The notes: a model not told the origin generated them from the letters alone. A stretch of DNA of 64,000 nucleotides from Ketobacter sp. MCCC 1A13808 (GCF_009746715.1 NZ_VRKW01000003.1:62001-126000), one strand, 5' to 3'; positions 45,032 to 54,412 are shown, counted from the stretch's first letter. Numbers and translations: made by a program.

Positions 45032-45745
45032 ATGAAATCCAAATCCAACCGTCTCGATCGCTTTATTAATCAGAATAGTCCGTTCTCGATTTCGGATACC
45101 CGCCTTTTAATTGCACAGAAACGCATACTTGTGGACGGGTGTGCGGCGCACTCCATCCAACAGCAAATTACTGAATTCACGCAAGTCATTTTGGATGGCC
45201 ATTGCCTGCAATCCAATAATCCGGTCTATCTGTTGCTGAATAAACCCAAAGGCGTGGTGAGTGCAACCAAGGATGATGATCATGTAACCGTGCTGGATTT
45301 AATTCAGCACCCGCAAAAAAACCAACTGCATCTGGCCGGACGCCTGGATTTTAATAGCACGGGGGCGGTTCTATTGACCAATGACGGTGCGTGGTCACGC
45401 AGAATAATGTCACCTGGATCAAAACTTGCAAAGACCTACGAAGTTACTTTATCTAAGCCGCTAACTGCTGAATATTGCGCGGTGTTTCAAGACGGGATCT
45501 ATTTCAGCTATGAAAATATTACAACCCGGCCTGCAATTCTGGAAATAATTACCAAATACAGCGCCAGACTTACTCTGGTTGAAGGTAAATATCACCAAGT
45601 GAAAAGAATGTTTGGTTTTTTCCAGAACGAAGTGCTGACGTTGCATCGCATTGCAGTGGGTTGTATTACTTTAGCGGGTCTTGAAGCGGGAAGCAGCAGG
45701 CCGTTAACGACGGACGAAGTGAAGATAGGTAACAAACCGGCCTGA
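45032..45745 (+). CDS. RNA pseudouridine synthase, RsuA/RluE/RluF family
   Basis: A 237-residue enzyme: an N-terminal S4 RNA-binding domain (RLDRFINQNSPFSISDTRLLIAQKRILVDG) and a catalytic domain with the Asp-bearing GRLDFNSTGAVLLTNDG. It isomerises a uridine in ribosomal RNA. VYLLLNKPKGVVSA is the usual link between domains. The ATG at 45032 has AGGTGA in front; two upstream in-frame ATGs lack ribosome sites. The exact rRNA position cannot be decided from sequence; RsuA (16S U516) is a good guess. Confidence 0.88.
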   Translation: MKSKSNRLDRFINQNSPFSISDTRLLIAQKRILVDGCAAHSIQQQITEFTQVILDGHCLQSNNPVYLLLNKPKGVVSATKDDDHVTVLDLIQHPQKNQLHLAGRLDFNSTGAVLLTNDGAWSRRIMSPGSKLAKTYEVTLSKPLTAEYCAVFQDGIYFSYENITTRPAILEIITKYSARLTLVEGKYHQVKRMFGFFQNEVLTLHRIAVGCITLAGLEAGSSRPLTTDEVKIGNKPA

Positions 45746-45862
45746 TACACGCAGTGCCAGGCCGCAAGCGACCGCTTGGACATACCCAGGCGATCAACTA
45801 ATCTGAGGTTAGCGTTACCCGCTATTTCCTCTCCCTGTATTAACCAATCAAGGAAGGTTCAT

Positions 45863-46147
45863 ATGGCTACTCCCGAAAAAAAACACGTAGAATTAGCTGC
45901 AAGCAAAGAGTCTGTGATGGACGCATACGATAAGCTGATGGAAGCCTCAAGTCATTTTCGAAAAGCCGCAGAAGCCGCTGGCATCGATTTGAAGCAAGAT
46001 GCCGTAGACAATTTGGCAAAGGGTCGTGAAAAAGCGGGCGAACTGGGCAAACAAGCCGATACCTTAATGAAAGAAAAGCCACTGGCCACCCTCAGTGTCG
46101 CATTTGTGTTTGGATTTATCCTGTCGCAATTTTTCTCTCGTAAATAA
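45863..46147 (+). CDS. ElaB/YqjD-type membrane-anchored stress protein (DUF883)
   Basis: A 94-residue protein: an amphipathic helical region (residues 15-72) with AAEAAGIDLKQDAVDNLAKGREKAGELGKQ, then a C-terminal membrane helix PLATLSVAFVFGFILSQFF and a basic end. This is the ElaB/YqjD layout, proteins that in E. coli bind ribosomes to the inner membrane in stationary phase. AAGGAAGG precedes the ATG at 45863. It is first in a four-gene operon whose members overlap or abut. Confidence 0.88.
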   Translation: MATPEKKHVELAASKESVMDAYDKLMEASSHFRKAAEAAGIDLKQDAVDNLAKGREKAGELGKQADTLMKEKPLATLSVAFVFGFILSQFFSRK

Positions 46148-46587
46148 TGGATGCCCGTCAGGCGCAAGCGGCACACGCACAGTCGGTAAGCGAGCAACAG
46201 GAATTGAATGAGCAGACCAGTGACGGGCCGGAATCCTTGTCGGTGTGGATGAACCAGGCAGTCGAAACCGGTTCTAGTATGGTTGAGCTTTTTCGCCTGG
46301 AATTAAAACTCGCTTTAGGCGATGCGCAGCGGATGTTCTTTCTGTTCATACTGGCGGTGCCCTTGCTGATATTGATCTGGATTAGTTTGGCTGCATTGAT
46401 TGGTTGGCTGGTGTTCGATTTCAGCCAGGTGGCGTCGTTGGGGCTGCTTACTTTCCTGTTGTTGCATGTGGCGCTATTGATGTACTTTGTGCGGCTGTGG
46501 CGGCGCTACAAGCGTAGCCTGACCCTGCCGTTATCACGGCAACATTTACAGTCCTTTTTAGCGCAAGCAGGAGCAGCGGAGAAATGA
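46147..46587 (+). CDS. YqjE-like phage-holin-family membrane protein
   Basis: A 146-residue protein with a soluble N-terminus, two membrane helices at about 58-105 (MFFLFILAVPLLILIWISLAALIGW and LGLLTFLLLHVALLMYFV), and a basic tail. The arrangement matches YqjE (DUF1469), conserved with YqjD in E. coli. Its ATG shares a base with the preceding stop (TAATG). Role unknown; membrane organisation in stationary phase is likely. Confidence 0.82.
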   Translation: MDARQAQAAHAQSVSEQQELNEQTSDGPESLSVWMNQAVETGSSMVELFRLELKLALGDAQRMFFLFILAVPLLILIWISLAALIGWLVFDFSQVASLGLLTFLLLHVALLMYFVRLWRRYKRSLTLPLSRQHLQSFLAQAGAAEK

Positions 46588-46853
46588 CACGTGCAAGCCT
46601 GACACAAGATATAAAAGTGTTGGACCAGCGTTTAACTGTGCAAAGGACGTTGTTGCGCCAACGCAGCGTCCGTTCAATGCAAACCCTGGAGCAAGTTAAT
46701 CCGTTATGGCTGGTTGGTCTTGGCCTGATCGCTGGCTTGTTATCCGGACGTTTGGGATTGCGTGGTGCATTCACTGTCGGATCGATGGGATTCAGAGCCC
46801 AGCGCGTGATGCAGACTGCCGCCTACAACTTCACCGTAAGACCCGAAGAATGA
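46584..46853 (+). CDS. YqjK-like small membrane protein
   Basis: An 89-residue basic protein with one weak hydrophobic segment (LWLVGLGLIAGLLSGRLGLRGAF, 50-72) after an Arg-rich helix (RLTVQRTLLRQRSVRSMQ). It occupies the YqjK position of the yqjD-yqjE-yqjK cluster, though the sequence match is only general. It overlaps both neighbours by four bases (ATGA). Function unknown. Confidence 0.7.
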   Translation: MTRASLTQDIKVLDQRLTVQRTLLRQRSVRSMQTLEQVNPLWLVGLGLIAGLLSGRLGLRGAFTVGSMGFRAQRVMQTAAYNFTVRPEE

Positions 46854-47986
46854 CGGCAGACAAAGCGAGTGCCCCGCAGACGGAAACGACAAAAAACAAC
46901 CGAGCACCTACCCTTCCCAGAATAGCCCCGCTTTATTGGTTGCTGGCGTTGGCTTTTCTATACACCCTTTATTTTGCGAAATCCTTATTGATGCCTATCG
47001 TAGTTGCGCTGATGTTTGCGCTGCTGCTGAGTCCGTTGGTGAAATTGCTTAAGCGGTTTTATATCCCGCGAACCATATCAGCCATTGTGTTGCTGGCAGC
47101 GATCGGTGGTCCCTTCACCTTATTGGGGATTGAATTGGCGGACCCCGCGCAAAAGTGGGCGTCCCGCTTTCCCGAGCTGGTACAAAAAACGACGCAGGAA
47201 TTGGATTCATTAAAAAATTCAGTTACGCCGCAACCAAAACCAGCGCCGAAAGAAAAAAGTTTTTTCAGTTTTTTTAACAGTGAAGAGGAAGTGCCCGAGC
47301 CGGCGGATGACAATCCGCTGTCACAACGCCTGACCCAAGGCAGTCTCGAAATGCTGGTCTCTGCCCTTAGTGCAACACCGGTGGTTTTAGCGCAGTTCCT
47401 AACCTTTTTGATTATGGTGTTATTTCTGATGATATTCGGTCCCAATTTGTATCGTCAGGCAACCCATGTCTTGCCCCAGGTAAGTGATGAGCAGCATGCA
47501 AAAGAATTGGTAGAGCGGATTCAGCGAGAGCTTTCCCGCTACATTCTGACTGTGAGTCTGATTAACGCCGGGCTCGGCATAACCACAGCGTCGGTATTGT
47601 GGTTCTGGGGGGTGGAAGATGCGCTGCTGTGGGGAGCACTGGTGGGTTTGTTGAACTTTGCACCTTACGTAGGGCCGCTGATCAGTCTTTGTGTGCTTAG
47701 TGTGGCCGGATTGGCGCAGTACGGAATGGGGTGGCATGCGTTGTTGCCAGCGGCGATTTATTTTGGCATTAACATGTTCGAAGCCCAGATTGTCACGCCG
47801 TTGGTTCTGGGCCAGCGTATGCGCCTGAACCCGTTGATGCTGATGCTTTGGCTGATACTGTGGGGATGGATTTGGGGGGTCGTAGGTGTGCTTCTGGCGG
47901 TGCCTTTGCTCGTGTGCCTGAAGTTGGTAGCCGAACAGCTCAACCTGTTCAGACCCTGGATTGAGTTAATTGAGGCGCCTGCCTAA
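46850..47986 (+). CDS. AI-2E family permease (PerM-like)
   Basis: A 378-residue inner-membrane protein with about eight helices. ALMFALLLSPLVKLL, the extended soluble region at 130-180, and the late GALVGLLNFAPYVGPLIS and MLMLWLILWGWIWGVVGVLLAVPLL blocks are AI-2E/UPF0118 signatures. The family includes quorum-signal and sodium-proton exporters. An unusual Lys/Glu/Pro-rich insert with FFSFF lies around residues 125-150. The start at 46850 overlaps the preceding stop, completing a four-gene transcript. Confidence 0.88.
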   Translation: MTADKASAPQTETTKNNRAPTLPRIAPLYWLLALAFLYTLYFAKSLLMPIVVALMFALLLSPLVKLLKRFYIPRTISAIVLLAAIGGPFTLLGIELADPAQKWASRFPELVQKTTQELDSLKNSVTPQPKPAPKEKSFFSFFNSEEEVPEPADDNPLSQRLTQGSLEMLVSALSATPVVLAQFLTFLIMVLFLMIFGPNLYRQATHVLPQVSDEQHAKELVERIQRELSRYILTVSLINAGLGITTASVLWFWGVEDALLWGALVGLLNFAPYVGPLISLCVLSVAGLAQYGMGWHALLPAAIYFGINMFEAQIVTPLVLGQRMRLNPLMLMLWLILWGWIWGVVGVLLAVPLLVCLKLVAEQLNLFRPWIELIEAPA

Positions 47987-48106
47987 TCCGGCATTTGAAA
48001 CCAGTTTGGGAGGATTAAGCAACACTCTGAGACTATTGTGTTGTTCGGCAGCGGCGGCGGTTTGTTAAGGTAGTCACCTTTATTGAATCTCGGGAGGATG
48101 ACGATC

Positions 48107-49126
48107 ATGCGAATGCGACAACTTGGCCGTAGCGGATTATTTGTGTCTGAACTGTGCTTGGGAACAATGACCTTTGGTGGCACCGATGACATGTGGGGAA
48201 AGATTGGACAATTACGTCAACAAGACGCCGATGAGCTGGTTAAAATCGCCGTGGATAGCGGTATTAATTTTATCGACACAGCCAATGTTTATGCCGGTGG
48301 AGGCAGCGAAACCATTCTAGGCCAATCCCTCAAAAACCTGAATATTGCGCGTCAAGACGTGGTGATTGCCACCAAGGTGTTGGGGCCTATGGGTGAAAGT
48401 CCCAATGCGCGCGGCGCTTCCCGTGGCCACATCTTTAATCAAATTAAAGCCAGTCTGCAACGCTTGCAAACGGATTACGTGGATTTGTATCAGATCCACG
48501 GATTCGATGCTGCAACGCCGATCACTGAAACCCTCGAAGCGTTGGATGCGCTGGTTCGTCAGGGTTGGGTGCGTTATATCGGTTTGTCCAATTGGGCCGC
48601 CTGGCAGGTGGTTAAAGCGGTTGGCATTACCGAGGCCCGCCAGCTGGCACCGATTCTATCCTTGCAAGCCTATTACACCGTAGCCGGGCGGGACCTGGAG
48701 CGCGAAGTGATTCCGATGTTGCAATCAGAAGAAATCGGCCTGATGGTCTGGAGTCCGCTGGCTGGCGGTTTTCTTTCAGGTAAATACGACCGTGACGGGC
48801 GTAACGCAGAAGGACGTCGGGTAGAATTTGATTTTCCGCCCCTGGACAAAGATCGCGCCTATGATGTTATCGAGGTAATGCGGGGTATGGCGGACGAACG
48901 GCAATGCAGCGTAGCTCAAATAGCGTTGTCTTGGCTATTGCACCAGAAGGCGGTTAGCAGCGTCATTGTCGGCGCAAAACAGGTTCAACAGTTGCAAGAT
49001 AATATTGCGGCCACTTCAATTACGTTAACCAGCCAGGAGCTAGCCCGGCTGGACGACGTTAGCCGGTTACCGGCAGAATACCCCGGCTGGATGCTGGAGC
49101 GACAGGGTGAGTATCGCAATCAATAG
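48107..49126 (+). CDS. Aldo/keto reductase
   Basis: A 339-residue NADP(H)-dependent AKR of the Tas/YajO type. Catalytic Asp is in FIDTANVYAGG (Asp, Tyr), Lys in VVIATKV and His in DLYQIHGFD; the cofactor-binding SVIVGAKQVQQLQDN is near the C-terminus. It reduces aldehydes or ketones, substrate unknown. The start at 48107 has GGGAGG nine bases ahead; a closer ATG at 48098 touches that site and an upstream TTG has none. Monocistronic by position. Confidence 0.9.
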   Translation: MRMRQLGRSGLFVSELCLGTMTFGGTDDMWGKIGQLRQQDADELVKIAVDSGINFIDTANVYAGGGSETILGQSLKNLNIARQDVVIATKVLGPMGESPNARGASRGHIFNQIKASLQRLQTDYVDLYQIHGFDAATPITETLEALDALVRQGWVRYIGLSNWAAWQVVKAVGITEARQLAPILSLQAYYTVAGRDLEREVIPMLQSEEIGLMVWSPLAGGFLSGKYDRDGRNAEGRRVEFDFPPLDKDRAYDVIEVMRGMADERQCSVAQIALSWLLHQKAVSSVIVGAKQVQQLQDNIAATSITLTSQELARLDDVSRLPAEYPGWMLERQGEYRNQ

Positions 49127-49127
49127 A

Positions 49128-51368
49128 TCAGTTTTTCACACAGTCTACAAAATAGTGTTTAACACCGTTGATCTCTTCCGATACAAAGCCATGGACTTCA
49201 GATTCGAATCCGGGATATAGCAAATTAAACTCCCTGGCGAATTTTAGATAACGCACGATAACGCGGTTAAAACGTTCCCCGGGAATGAGTAAAGGAATAC
49301 CCGGCGGATAGGGCGTCACCAGCATGGCGGTTATGCGTCCTTCCAGTTCATCGATGGGGACTCTTTCAATTTCGCGATGGGCCATGCGTGTAAAGGCATC
49401 GGCCGGTTTCATCGCGGGCTCCAGTTGGGATGTATACATCTCGGTTGTCAGGCGGGCCACGTCGTGGGATTTGTAAACGTCGTGAATTTGCTGACACAGG
49501 TCGCGAATGCCAATGCGCTCGTACATGGTATGTTTGGCGACAAAATCGGGCATAATTCGCCACAGTGGCGCGTTGGTATCATAGGCGTCTTTGAATTGCT
49601 GCAATTCGGTGAGCAGCGTATTCCAGCGTCCCTTGGTAATGCCGATGGTGAACATGATGAAAAAGGAATAGAGTCCGGTTTTTTCAACAATAATACCGTG
49701 CTCGGCAAGATACTTGGTCAGTACACCAGCGGGTATGCCGGATTCATCGAAATCACCTTCAAGCGTTAACCCCGGTGTGATTACAGTGGCTTTAATGGGA
49801 TCAAGCATATTGAAACCGGGGGCGAGTTTGCCGAAACCGTGCCAGTTGTCGTCTGCACGAATAATCCAATCCTCCCGTTCCGGCATGCCTTCTTCGGCAA
49901 TATAATCCGGCCCCCAGACTTTAAACCACCAATCGCCCTTGAGCTGTACTTCCAGATCGCGCATTGCCCTGCGAAAATCCACTGCTTCTGCCAGCGATTC
50001 AGCGACCAGGGCAGACCCGCCCGGGGGTTCCATCATGGCAGCCGCCACATCGCAAGATGCGATAATAGCGTATTGCGGGCTGGTGGATGTGTGCATCAAA
50101 TAGGATTCGTTAAAACACTGCAAATCCAGTTTTCGTTGCTCAGGCTCATGCACTAGAATTTGCGATGCCTGAGACAGTCCGGCGAGTAATTTGTGGGTCG
50201 ATTGCGTAGAGAAAAGCATGGATTGCTGGCAGCGCGGGCGGTCTTCACCGATGGCATGGTAGTCGCCATAGAAATCGTGGAATGTAGCGTGCGGCAGCCA
50301 GGCTTCATCGAAGTGCAACGTATCAATTTTACCATCCAGCATGGATTTGATTTCTTCTACGTTATACAGCACACCATCGTAGGTGCTTTGGGTAAGGGTC
50401 AACACGCGTGGCGGGTATTTCGATTTTTTGGCAAACGGATTCGCTGCTATTTTCTTTTGAATATTTTCCCATTCGAATTCCGATTTTGGAATCGGTCCAA
50501 TAATACCGAAATGGTTTCTGGTCGGCGTCAGAAACACCGGAATTGCACCGGTCATAATGATGGCGTGGAGAATCGATTTATGACAATTGCGATCCACGAC
50601 AACAATATCGTCAGGCGCTACGGTAGAGTGCCAGACTATTTTGTTGGAGGTTGAGGTGCCGTTGGTCACAAAGAATAAATGATCGGCATGAAAAATTCTG
50701 GCAGCATTGCGCTCGCTGGCGGCGACGGGGCCGGTGTGGTCCAGTAATTGGCCTAATTCATCAACCGAGTTGCAGACGTCGGAGCGCAGCATATTCTCAC
50801 CAAAAAATTGATGGAACATGCGCCCAACCGGGCTTTTGAGAAAGGCAACGCCACCGGAATGGCCGGGGCAATGCCAGGAATACGAGCCATCGGCTGCATA
50901 CTCCGTTAGGGCGCGGAAAAAAGGTGGAGGTAATGCTTCCAGGTAGCCTTTGGCCTCACGTACCACGAGGCGGGCGATGAACGCCGGCGTGTCCTCGAAC
51001 ATGTGAATGAATCCGTGCAGTTCGCGCAGGATGTCGTTTGGCAGATGTCGTGCTGTGCGAGTTTCTCCGTAGAGGAAAATAGGGATATATTGGTTGCGGG
51101 CACGCACACCGCTGACGAAAACGCGTAATGCCGTGATTGTTTCCGTTGAGCGATCGTCTACAAACTCTTTATCATCGACTGAAATTATAAAAGCCGAGGC
51201 ACGGCTTTGTTGTTGTACAAAAGCAGTAAGATCCGGATAGCTTGTAACGCCAACGACCTCCATGCCTTCCTTTTGAATCGCCTCTGCCATGGCGCGAATA
51301 TCATCGCCGCTGGTATTTTCGTTGCGGTAATCTTCGTCAAGTATAAAGATAGGGAAATGAAAATGCAT
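49128..51368 (-). CDS. Orn/Lys/Arg decarboxylase, probably arginine or lysine
   Basis: A 746-residue fold-type-I PLP decarboxylase. N-terminal wing domain (PIFILDEDYRNENTSGDDIRAM) like a receiver; catalytic domain with WHCPGHSGGVAFL, GTSTSNK and the PLP Lys at about 393 (STHKLLAGL); C-terminal domain following. Length and order match AdiA/LdcC. The product would be agmatine or cadaverine, for acid stress or polyamine supply. The start at 51368 has GGGAG; longer in-frame starts would add 45 residues with no homology. A 16-base palindrome lies 136 bases upstream, shared with the divergent gene. Confidence 0.88.
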   Translation of the reverse strand: MHFHFPIFILDEDYRNENTSGDDIRAMAEAIQKEGMEVVGVTSYPDLTAFVQQQSRASAFIISVDDKEFVDDRSTETITALRVFVSGVRARNQYIPIFLYGETRTARHLPNDILRELHGFIHMFEDTPAFIARLVVREAKGYLEALPPPFFRALTEYAADGSYSWHCPGHSGGVAFLKSPVGRMFHQFFGENMLRSDVCNSVDELGQLLDHTGPVAASERNAARIFHADHLFFVTNGTSTSNKIVWHSTVAPDDIVVVDRNCHKSILHAIIMTGAIPVFLTPTRNHFGIIGPIPKSEFEWENIQKKIAANPFAKKSKYPPRVLTLTQSTYDGVLYNVEEIKSMLDGKIDTLHFDEAWLPHATFHDFYGDYHAIGEDRPRCQQSMLFSTQSTHKLLAGLSQASQILVHEPEQRKLDLQCFNESYLMHTSTSPQYAIIASCDVAAAMMEPPGGSALVAESLAEAVDFRRAMRDLEVQLKGDWWFKVWGPDYIAEEGMPEREDWIIRADDNWHGFGKLAPGFNMLDPIKATVITPGLTLEGDFDESGIPAGVLTKYLAEHGIIVEKTGLYSFFIMFTIGITKGRWNTLLTELQQFKDAYDTNAPLWRIMPDFVAKHTMYERIGIRDLCQQIHDVYKSHDVARLTTEMYTSQLEPAMKPADAFTRMAHREIERVPIDELEGRITAMLVTPYPPGIPLLIPGERFNRVIVRYLKFAREFNLLYPGFESEVHGFVSEEINGVKHYFVDCVKN

Positions 51369-51503
51369 CGGTACTCCCGTGATCGTCGTTAATGGGTGTG
51401 TCAGGTGAGGCCTGCTTCTGCCCTGGATTATAGTCTTATCCGCTGGCCACGCACAGGGTGAGTTATTGCACGCTGCCGCAAAGAAATAATAGCGTTTCCC
51501 CAT

Positions 51504-51541
51504 TACATCCTGGGTTCAGCTTAACCTGAACCCAGGATGTA
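51504..51541. repeat. 16-base perfect inverted repeat in a divergent promoter region
   Basis: The arms (left 51504-51519, core CCTGGGTTCAG; right 51526-51541, core CTGAACCCAGG) are perfectly complementary over 16 bases around CTTAAC. It lies between the divergent decarboxylase and glutathionyl-hydroquinone reductase genes, 136 and 67 bases from their starts. There is no T tract on either side. It may be a protein-binding site, a 5' UTR hairpin or one copy of a dispersed repeat. Confidence 0.75.
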
Positions 51542-51608
51542 TCCGGCAGCAATAAAATCAGAGGCTGTTACAATAGCGGCTTCGATACGGATACAGCAGG
51601 AGGTCAGT

Positions 51609-52589
51609 ATGGGGTTATTGGTGGATGGCAAGTGGCAGAATAAAGGATACAATACCGAGGATTCCGGTGGTAAGTTTGAACGTGAAGCGTCCAAGTTACG
51701 AGGCTGGATTACGCCAGATGGGTCCGCCGGGCCAGGCGGCGAAACCGGTTTCAAAGCCGAATCAGGCCGTTATCATCTCTATGTGTCGTTAGCTTGTCCG
51801 TGGGCTCATCGCACACTTATTTTTCGTCAATTAAAGCAACTTGAAAAGCATATTGATGTGTCCGTTGTCAGCCCAGAGATGCTGGAACAGGGCTGGCGCT
51901 TTAACACCGCCACCGGCAGCACGGGTGATCGATTGCATCAATATGATTTTATGCATCAGATTTACACTCATTCTAAAGCGGATTACAGCGGCAGGGTGAC
52001 GGTGCCGGTTTTGTGGGATACTGAAAGCGGTTGCATTGTTAATAACGAATCTTCTGAAATAATTCGCATGATGAACGGTGCTTTTAACGAAATAACCGGC
52101 AATAAAGATGACTATTACCCGGAATCGCTACGATCGGAGATCGATGAAATTAATGAGCTTGTCTACAACAACATTAACAACGGTGTTTATCGTTGTGGGT
52201 TCGCCACTCGACAGGCCGCCTACGAAGAAGCCTATGATGATTTGTTTGCCGCTCTGGATGTAGTGGAATCCCGTCTTGAAAAGCATCGTTATCTTGTGGG
52301 AAACGAGATTACAGAGGCGGATTGGCGGTTGTTTACCACGTTAGTCCGTTTTGATCCGGTTTATCACGGTCACTTCAAATGTAACCGGCAGAAGCTGGAG
52401 GAGTTTGCACAGCTTCCGAACTATTTGCGGGATCTTTATCAAAAGCCCGGAGTAGCCGGTACGGTCAATGTCGCGCATATCCAGAGGCATTATTATTTCA
52501 GTCATACTACCATTAACCCTAACCAGATCGTTCCCAAGGGGCCGGCGTTTGATTACACAGGTTGCCATGATCGGGATCGTTTCCACTAG
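51609..52589 (+). CDS. yqjG: Glutathionyl-hydroquinone reductase (YqjG-type GST)
   Basis: A 326-residue Xi-class glutathione transferase. The catalytic Cys63 is in SLACPWAHRTLIFR, and the N-terminal GGETGFKAESGRYHLYVS, and NNESSEIIRMMN for glutathione contacts, fit YqjG. It reduces glutathionyl-hydroquinones, protecting against quinones. AGGAGG precedes the ATG at 51609; the ORF could extend 24 codons further up but into the palindrome region. It is followed by a DUF202 gene 43 bases later. Confidence 0.93.
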   Translation: MGLLVDGKWQNKGYNTEDSGGKFEREASKLRGWITPDGSAGPGGETGFKAESGRYHLYVSLACPWAHRTLIFRQLKQLEKHIDVSVVSPEMLEQGWRFNTATGSTGDRLHQYDFMHQIYTHSKADYSGRVTVPVLWDTESGCIVNNESSEIIRMMNGAFNEITGNKDDYYPESLRSEIDEINELVYNNINNGVYRCGFATRQAAYEEAYDDLFAALDVVESRLEKHRYLVGNEITEADWRLFTTLVRFDPVYHGHFKCNRQKLEEFAQLPNYLRDLYQKPGVAGTVNVAHIQRHYYFSHTTINPNQIVPKGPAFDYTGCHDRDRFH

Positions 52590-52632
52590 CTATCTGCTGA
52601 AGCAAACAGCCCATACATTATGGATGTAACGG

Positions 52633-52998
52633 ATGACCGATAAAGACCCCAGAATACTGTTTGCGGCAGAGCGCACATTACTGGCATGGAACCGCACCAG
52701 CATCGCGTTAATCGCATTTGGATTTGTGGTCGAGCGCTCGGGGTTAATGATGAGCCTGCTGATACCGAATAGCACCGAAACCGTGTCTCAGTGGTTAACC
52801 TTTCTTGTAGGGATCGGGTTTGTGTTAATCGGATCAACCTCCGCGATCTATTCCTCGCTCCAGTATGCAACGGTATTAAAAAATCTAAAACCTTCGGATT
52901 TTCCGGATGGCTACGCCACCCGGTGGGGTATTTTCATTAATATTGCGGTGGCCGGAGTGGGTTTGTTGCTCGTAATGGCATTGTATTTAGGCCACTAG
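52633..52998 (+). CDS. DUF202 (YidH-like) inner-membrane protein
   Basis: A 121-residue protein: a soluble start with LFAAERTLLAWNRTSIALIAFGFVVER, the DUF202 signature, and three membrane helices at about 25-45, 57-80 and 98-118. The same family as E. coli YidH/YidG. Function unknown. It follows the YqjG gene in the same direction. Confidence 0.87.
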   Translation: MTDKDPRILFAAERTLLAWNRTSIALIAFGFVVERSGLMMSLLIPNSTETVSQWLTFLVGIGFVLIGSTSAIYSSLQYATVLKNLKPSDFPDGYATRWGIFINIAVAGVGLLLVMALYLGH

Positions 52999-53109
52999 CG
53001 GATGAACCAATTGTTGAGTGCAGTGCCTGCACGGACTCGAAACAATGATTAAAGTGGTTAAACAGGCTTCTGCTAAAACCCAAGCGGATTCAAGATAGGA
53101 AAATGAATA

Positions 53110-53574
53110 GTGGAATCTCTCTCTCACCTGTCCGAACTATCCCATCTGATTCAATTGGCAGTCGCGCCGGTGTTTTTGCTAGCGGGTGTGGCCGGTTTTC
53201 TGAATGTGATTACCGGACGTTTGGGCAGAATTGTTGATCGTCATCGGGTAGTACAGCGGCGTTCACTGAGTATTAAAGACCCGGAAATCCTTGCACTGAA
53301 CGATCGTGAATTGCAGGTCCTGCTACGGCGTATCCGCCTGAATAACTGGTCGATAGGATTTTGTACCTTATCCGGTTTGCTTATTTGTGTGGTGGTAGTG
53401 ACGCTGTTTGCCGGTAGCTATTGGAGCATTGCGGTGGTGGGGGGAATCGTCATTTTATTTGTGCTTGCCATGCTCAGTCTGATTGTGGCTCTTTTGCTGT
53501 TTATCCGTGAAACCCATTTGGCAACGCAAACCCTAAGGGTCGCCACCGAGCATCTGGATGCAGAAGGGCGCTGA
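53110..53574 (+). CDS. DUF2721 membrane protein
   Basis: A 154-residue protein with three membrane helices (16-36, 80-104, 110-132). LIQLAVAPVFLLAGVAGFLNVITGRLGRIVDR is the DUF2721 signature. The GTG at 53110 follows AGGA by a normal distance; an ATG seven bases upstream is in another frame and soon stops. Function unknown; perhaps in the envelope-stress group with its DUF202 neighbour. Confidence 0.87.
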   Translation: MESLSHLSELSHLIQLAVAPVFLLAGVAGFLNVITGRLGRIVDRHRVVQRRSLSIKDPEILALNDRELQVLLRRIRLNNWSIGFCTLSGLLICVVVVTLFAGSYWSIAVVGGIVILFVLAMLSLIVALLLFIRETHLATQTLRVATEHLDAEGR

Positions 53575-53623
53575 ACCCCCTGCATCGTCGTTTTTGTTTT
53601 ATTCAATATGGCGTCGAAAATGA

Positions 53624-54412
53624 ATGTTTAAACGATTTCGTGACTGGCGAGAAAATCGGCTAGTTCGTAAGATGGGCTTTACCACGGAGCAGTGGGAAGC
53701 AGCTGTTGCTGATTGGCCGGTAATGGAGCGATATCAGGGTGAAGAGCGCACTGCACTGCGTGAGCTGACGTTTCGCTTTCTGGCAAGAAAAGATTTTGCT
53801 TCCGGTAGTGGTTTTCAATACACCGATGCCATGTGTCTTAAACTCGGTACGATGGCCTGTGTTCCAATTTTGAAACTTGGCCTGGATTGGTACGACCATT
53901 GGTACACGGTCATTATTTATGAAGGGGACTTCGTTCCGAATCGTTCGTACCGCAGTGAAGACGGTGTCGTGCATGAACGCAGCCCGGGTTTGAGTGGCGA
54001 AGCCTGGCTAAGAGGGCCGGTTATCCTATCCTGGCAATCGGTTTGCGAAAGTGGCGCCCAGGTGCGGCATGGCAAGGCAAGTAACGTCGTCATTCACGAG
54101 TTGGCACATAAGCTGGACATGCTGCGAGACGGTGCCAATGGTGCTCCCCCAATGCATCCGGATATGCCGCCAGGGGAATGGCATGATATTTTTTCGTCTG
54201 CGTGGGACCGCCTGCAGGCGGACTGGCAACATAACCAGTCGTTGCCCATTGATGCGTACGGGTTAACCAGTCCGGCAGAATTTTTTGCTGTGTGCAGTGA
54301 AACCTTTTTTGAAGCACCGGAGGTGATGAAGAACCAAATGCCCAAGGTATACCAGTTGTTATGCCAATTTTATCGGCAACAACCTGTGCCCTTAGCTACG
54401 CCCGGCCTCTGA
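53624..54412 (+). CDS. mtfA: MtfA-type zinc aminopeptidase (M90)
   Basis: A 262-residue cytosolic metallopeptidase. The zinc site is HELAH at 158-162 with a downstream Glu in SPAEFFAVCSETFFE; VILSWQSV precedes it as in the M90 family. E. coli MtfA binds the repressor Mlc and links to sugar uptake; here there is no pts context. Start ATG at 53624. The 3' end overlaps the convergent MscS gene by 21 bases. Confidence 0.92.
   Translation: MFKRFRDWRENRLVRKMGFTTEQWEAAVADWPVMERYQGEERTALRELTFRFLARKDFASGSGFQYTDAMCLKLGTMACVPILKLGLDWYDHWYTVIIYEGDFVPNRSYRSEDGVVHERSPGLSGEAWLRGPVILSWQSVCESGAQVRHGKASNVVIHELAHKLDMLRDGANGAPPMHPDMPPGEWHDIFSSAWDRLQADWQHNQSLPIDAYGLTSPAEFFAVCSETFFEAPEVMKNQMPKVYQLLCQFYRQQPVPLATPGL

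Noticed and set aside
46448-46774. Antisense frame of 108 codons opposite the YqjE/YqjK-like genes
   Set aside because: Overlaps two coupled genes and has no recognisable motif or ribosome site.
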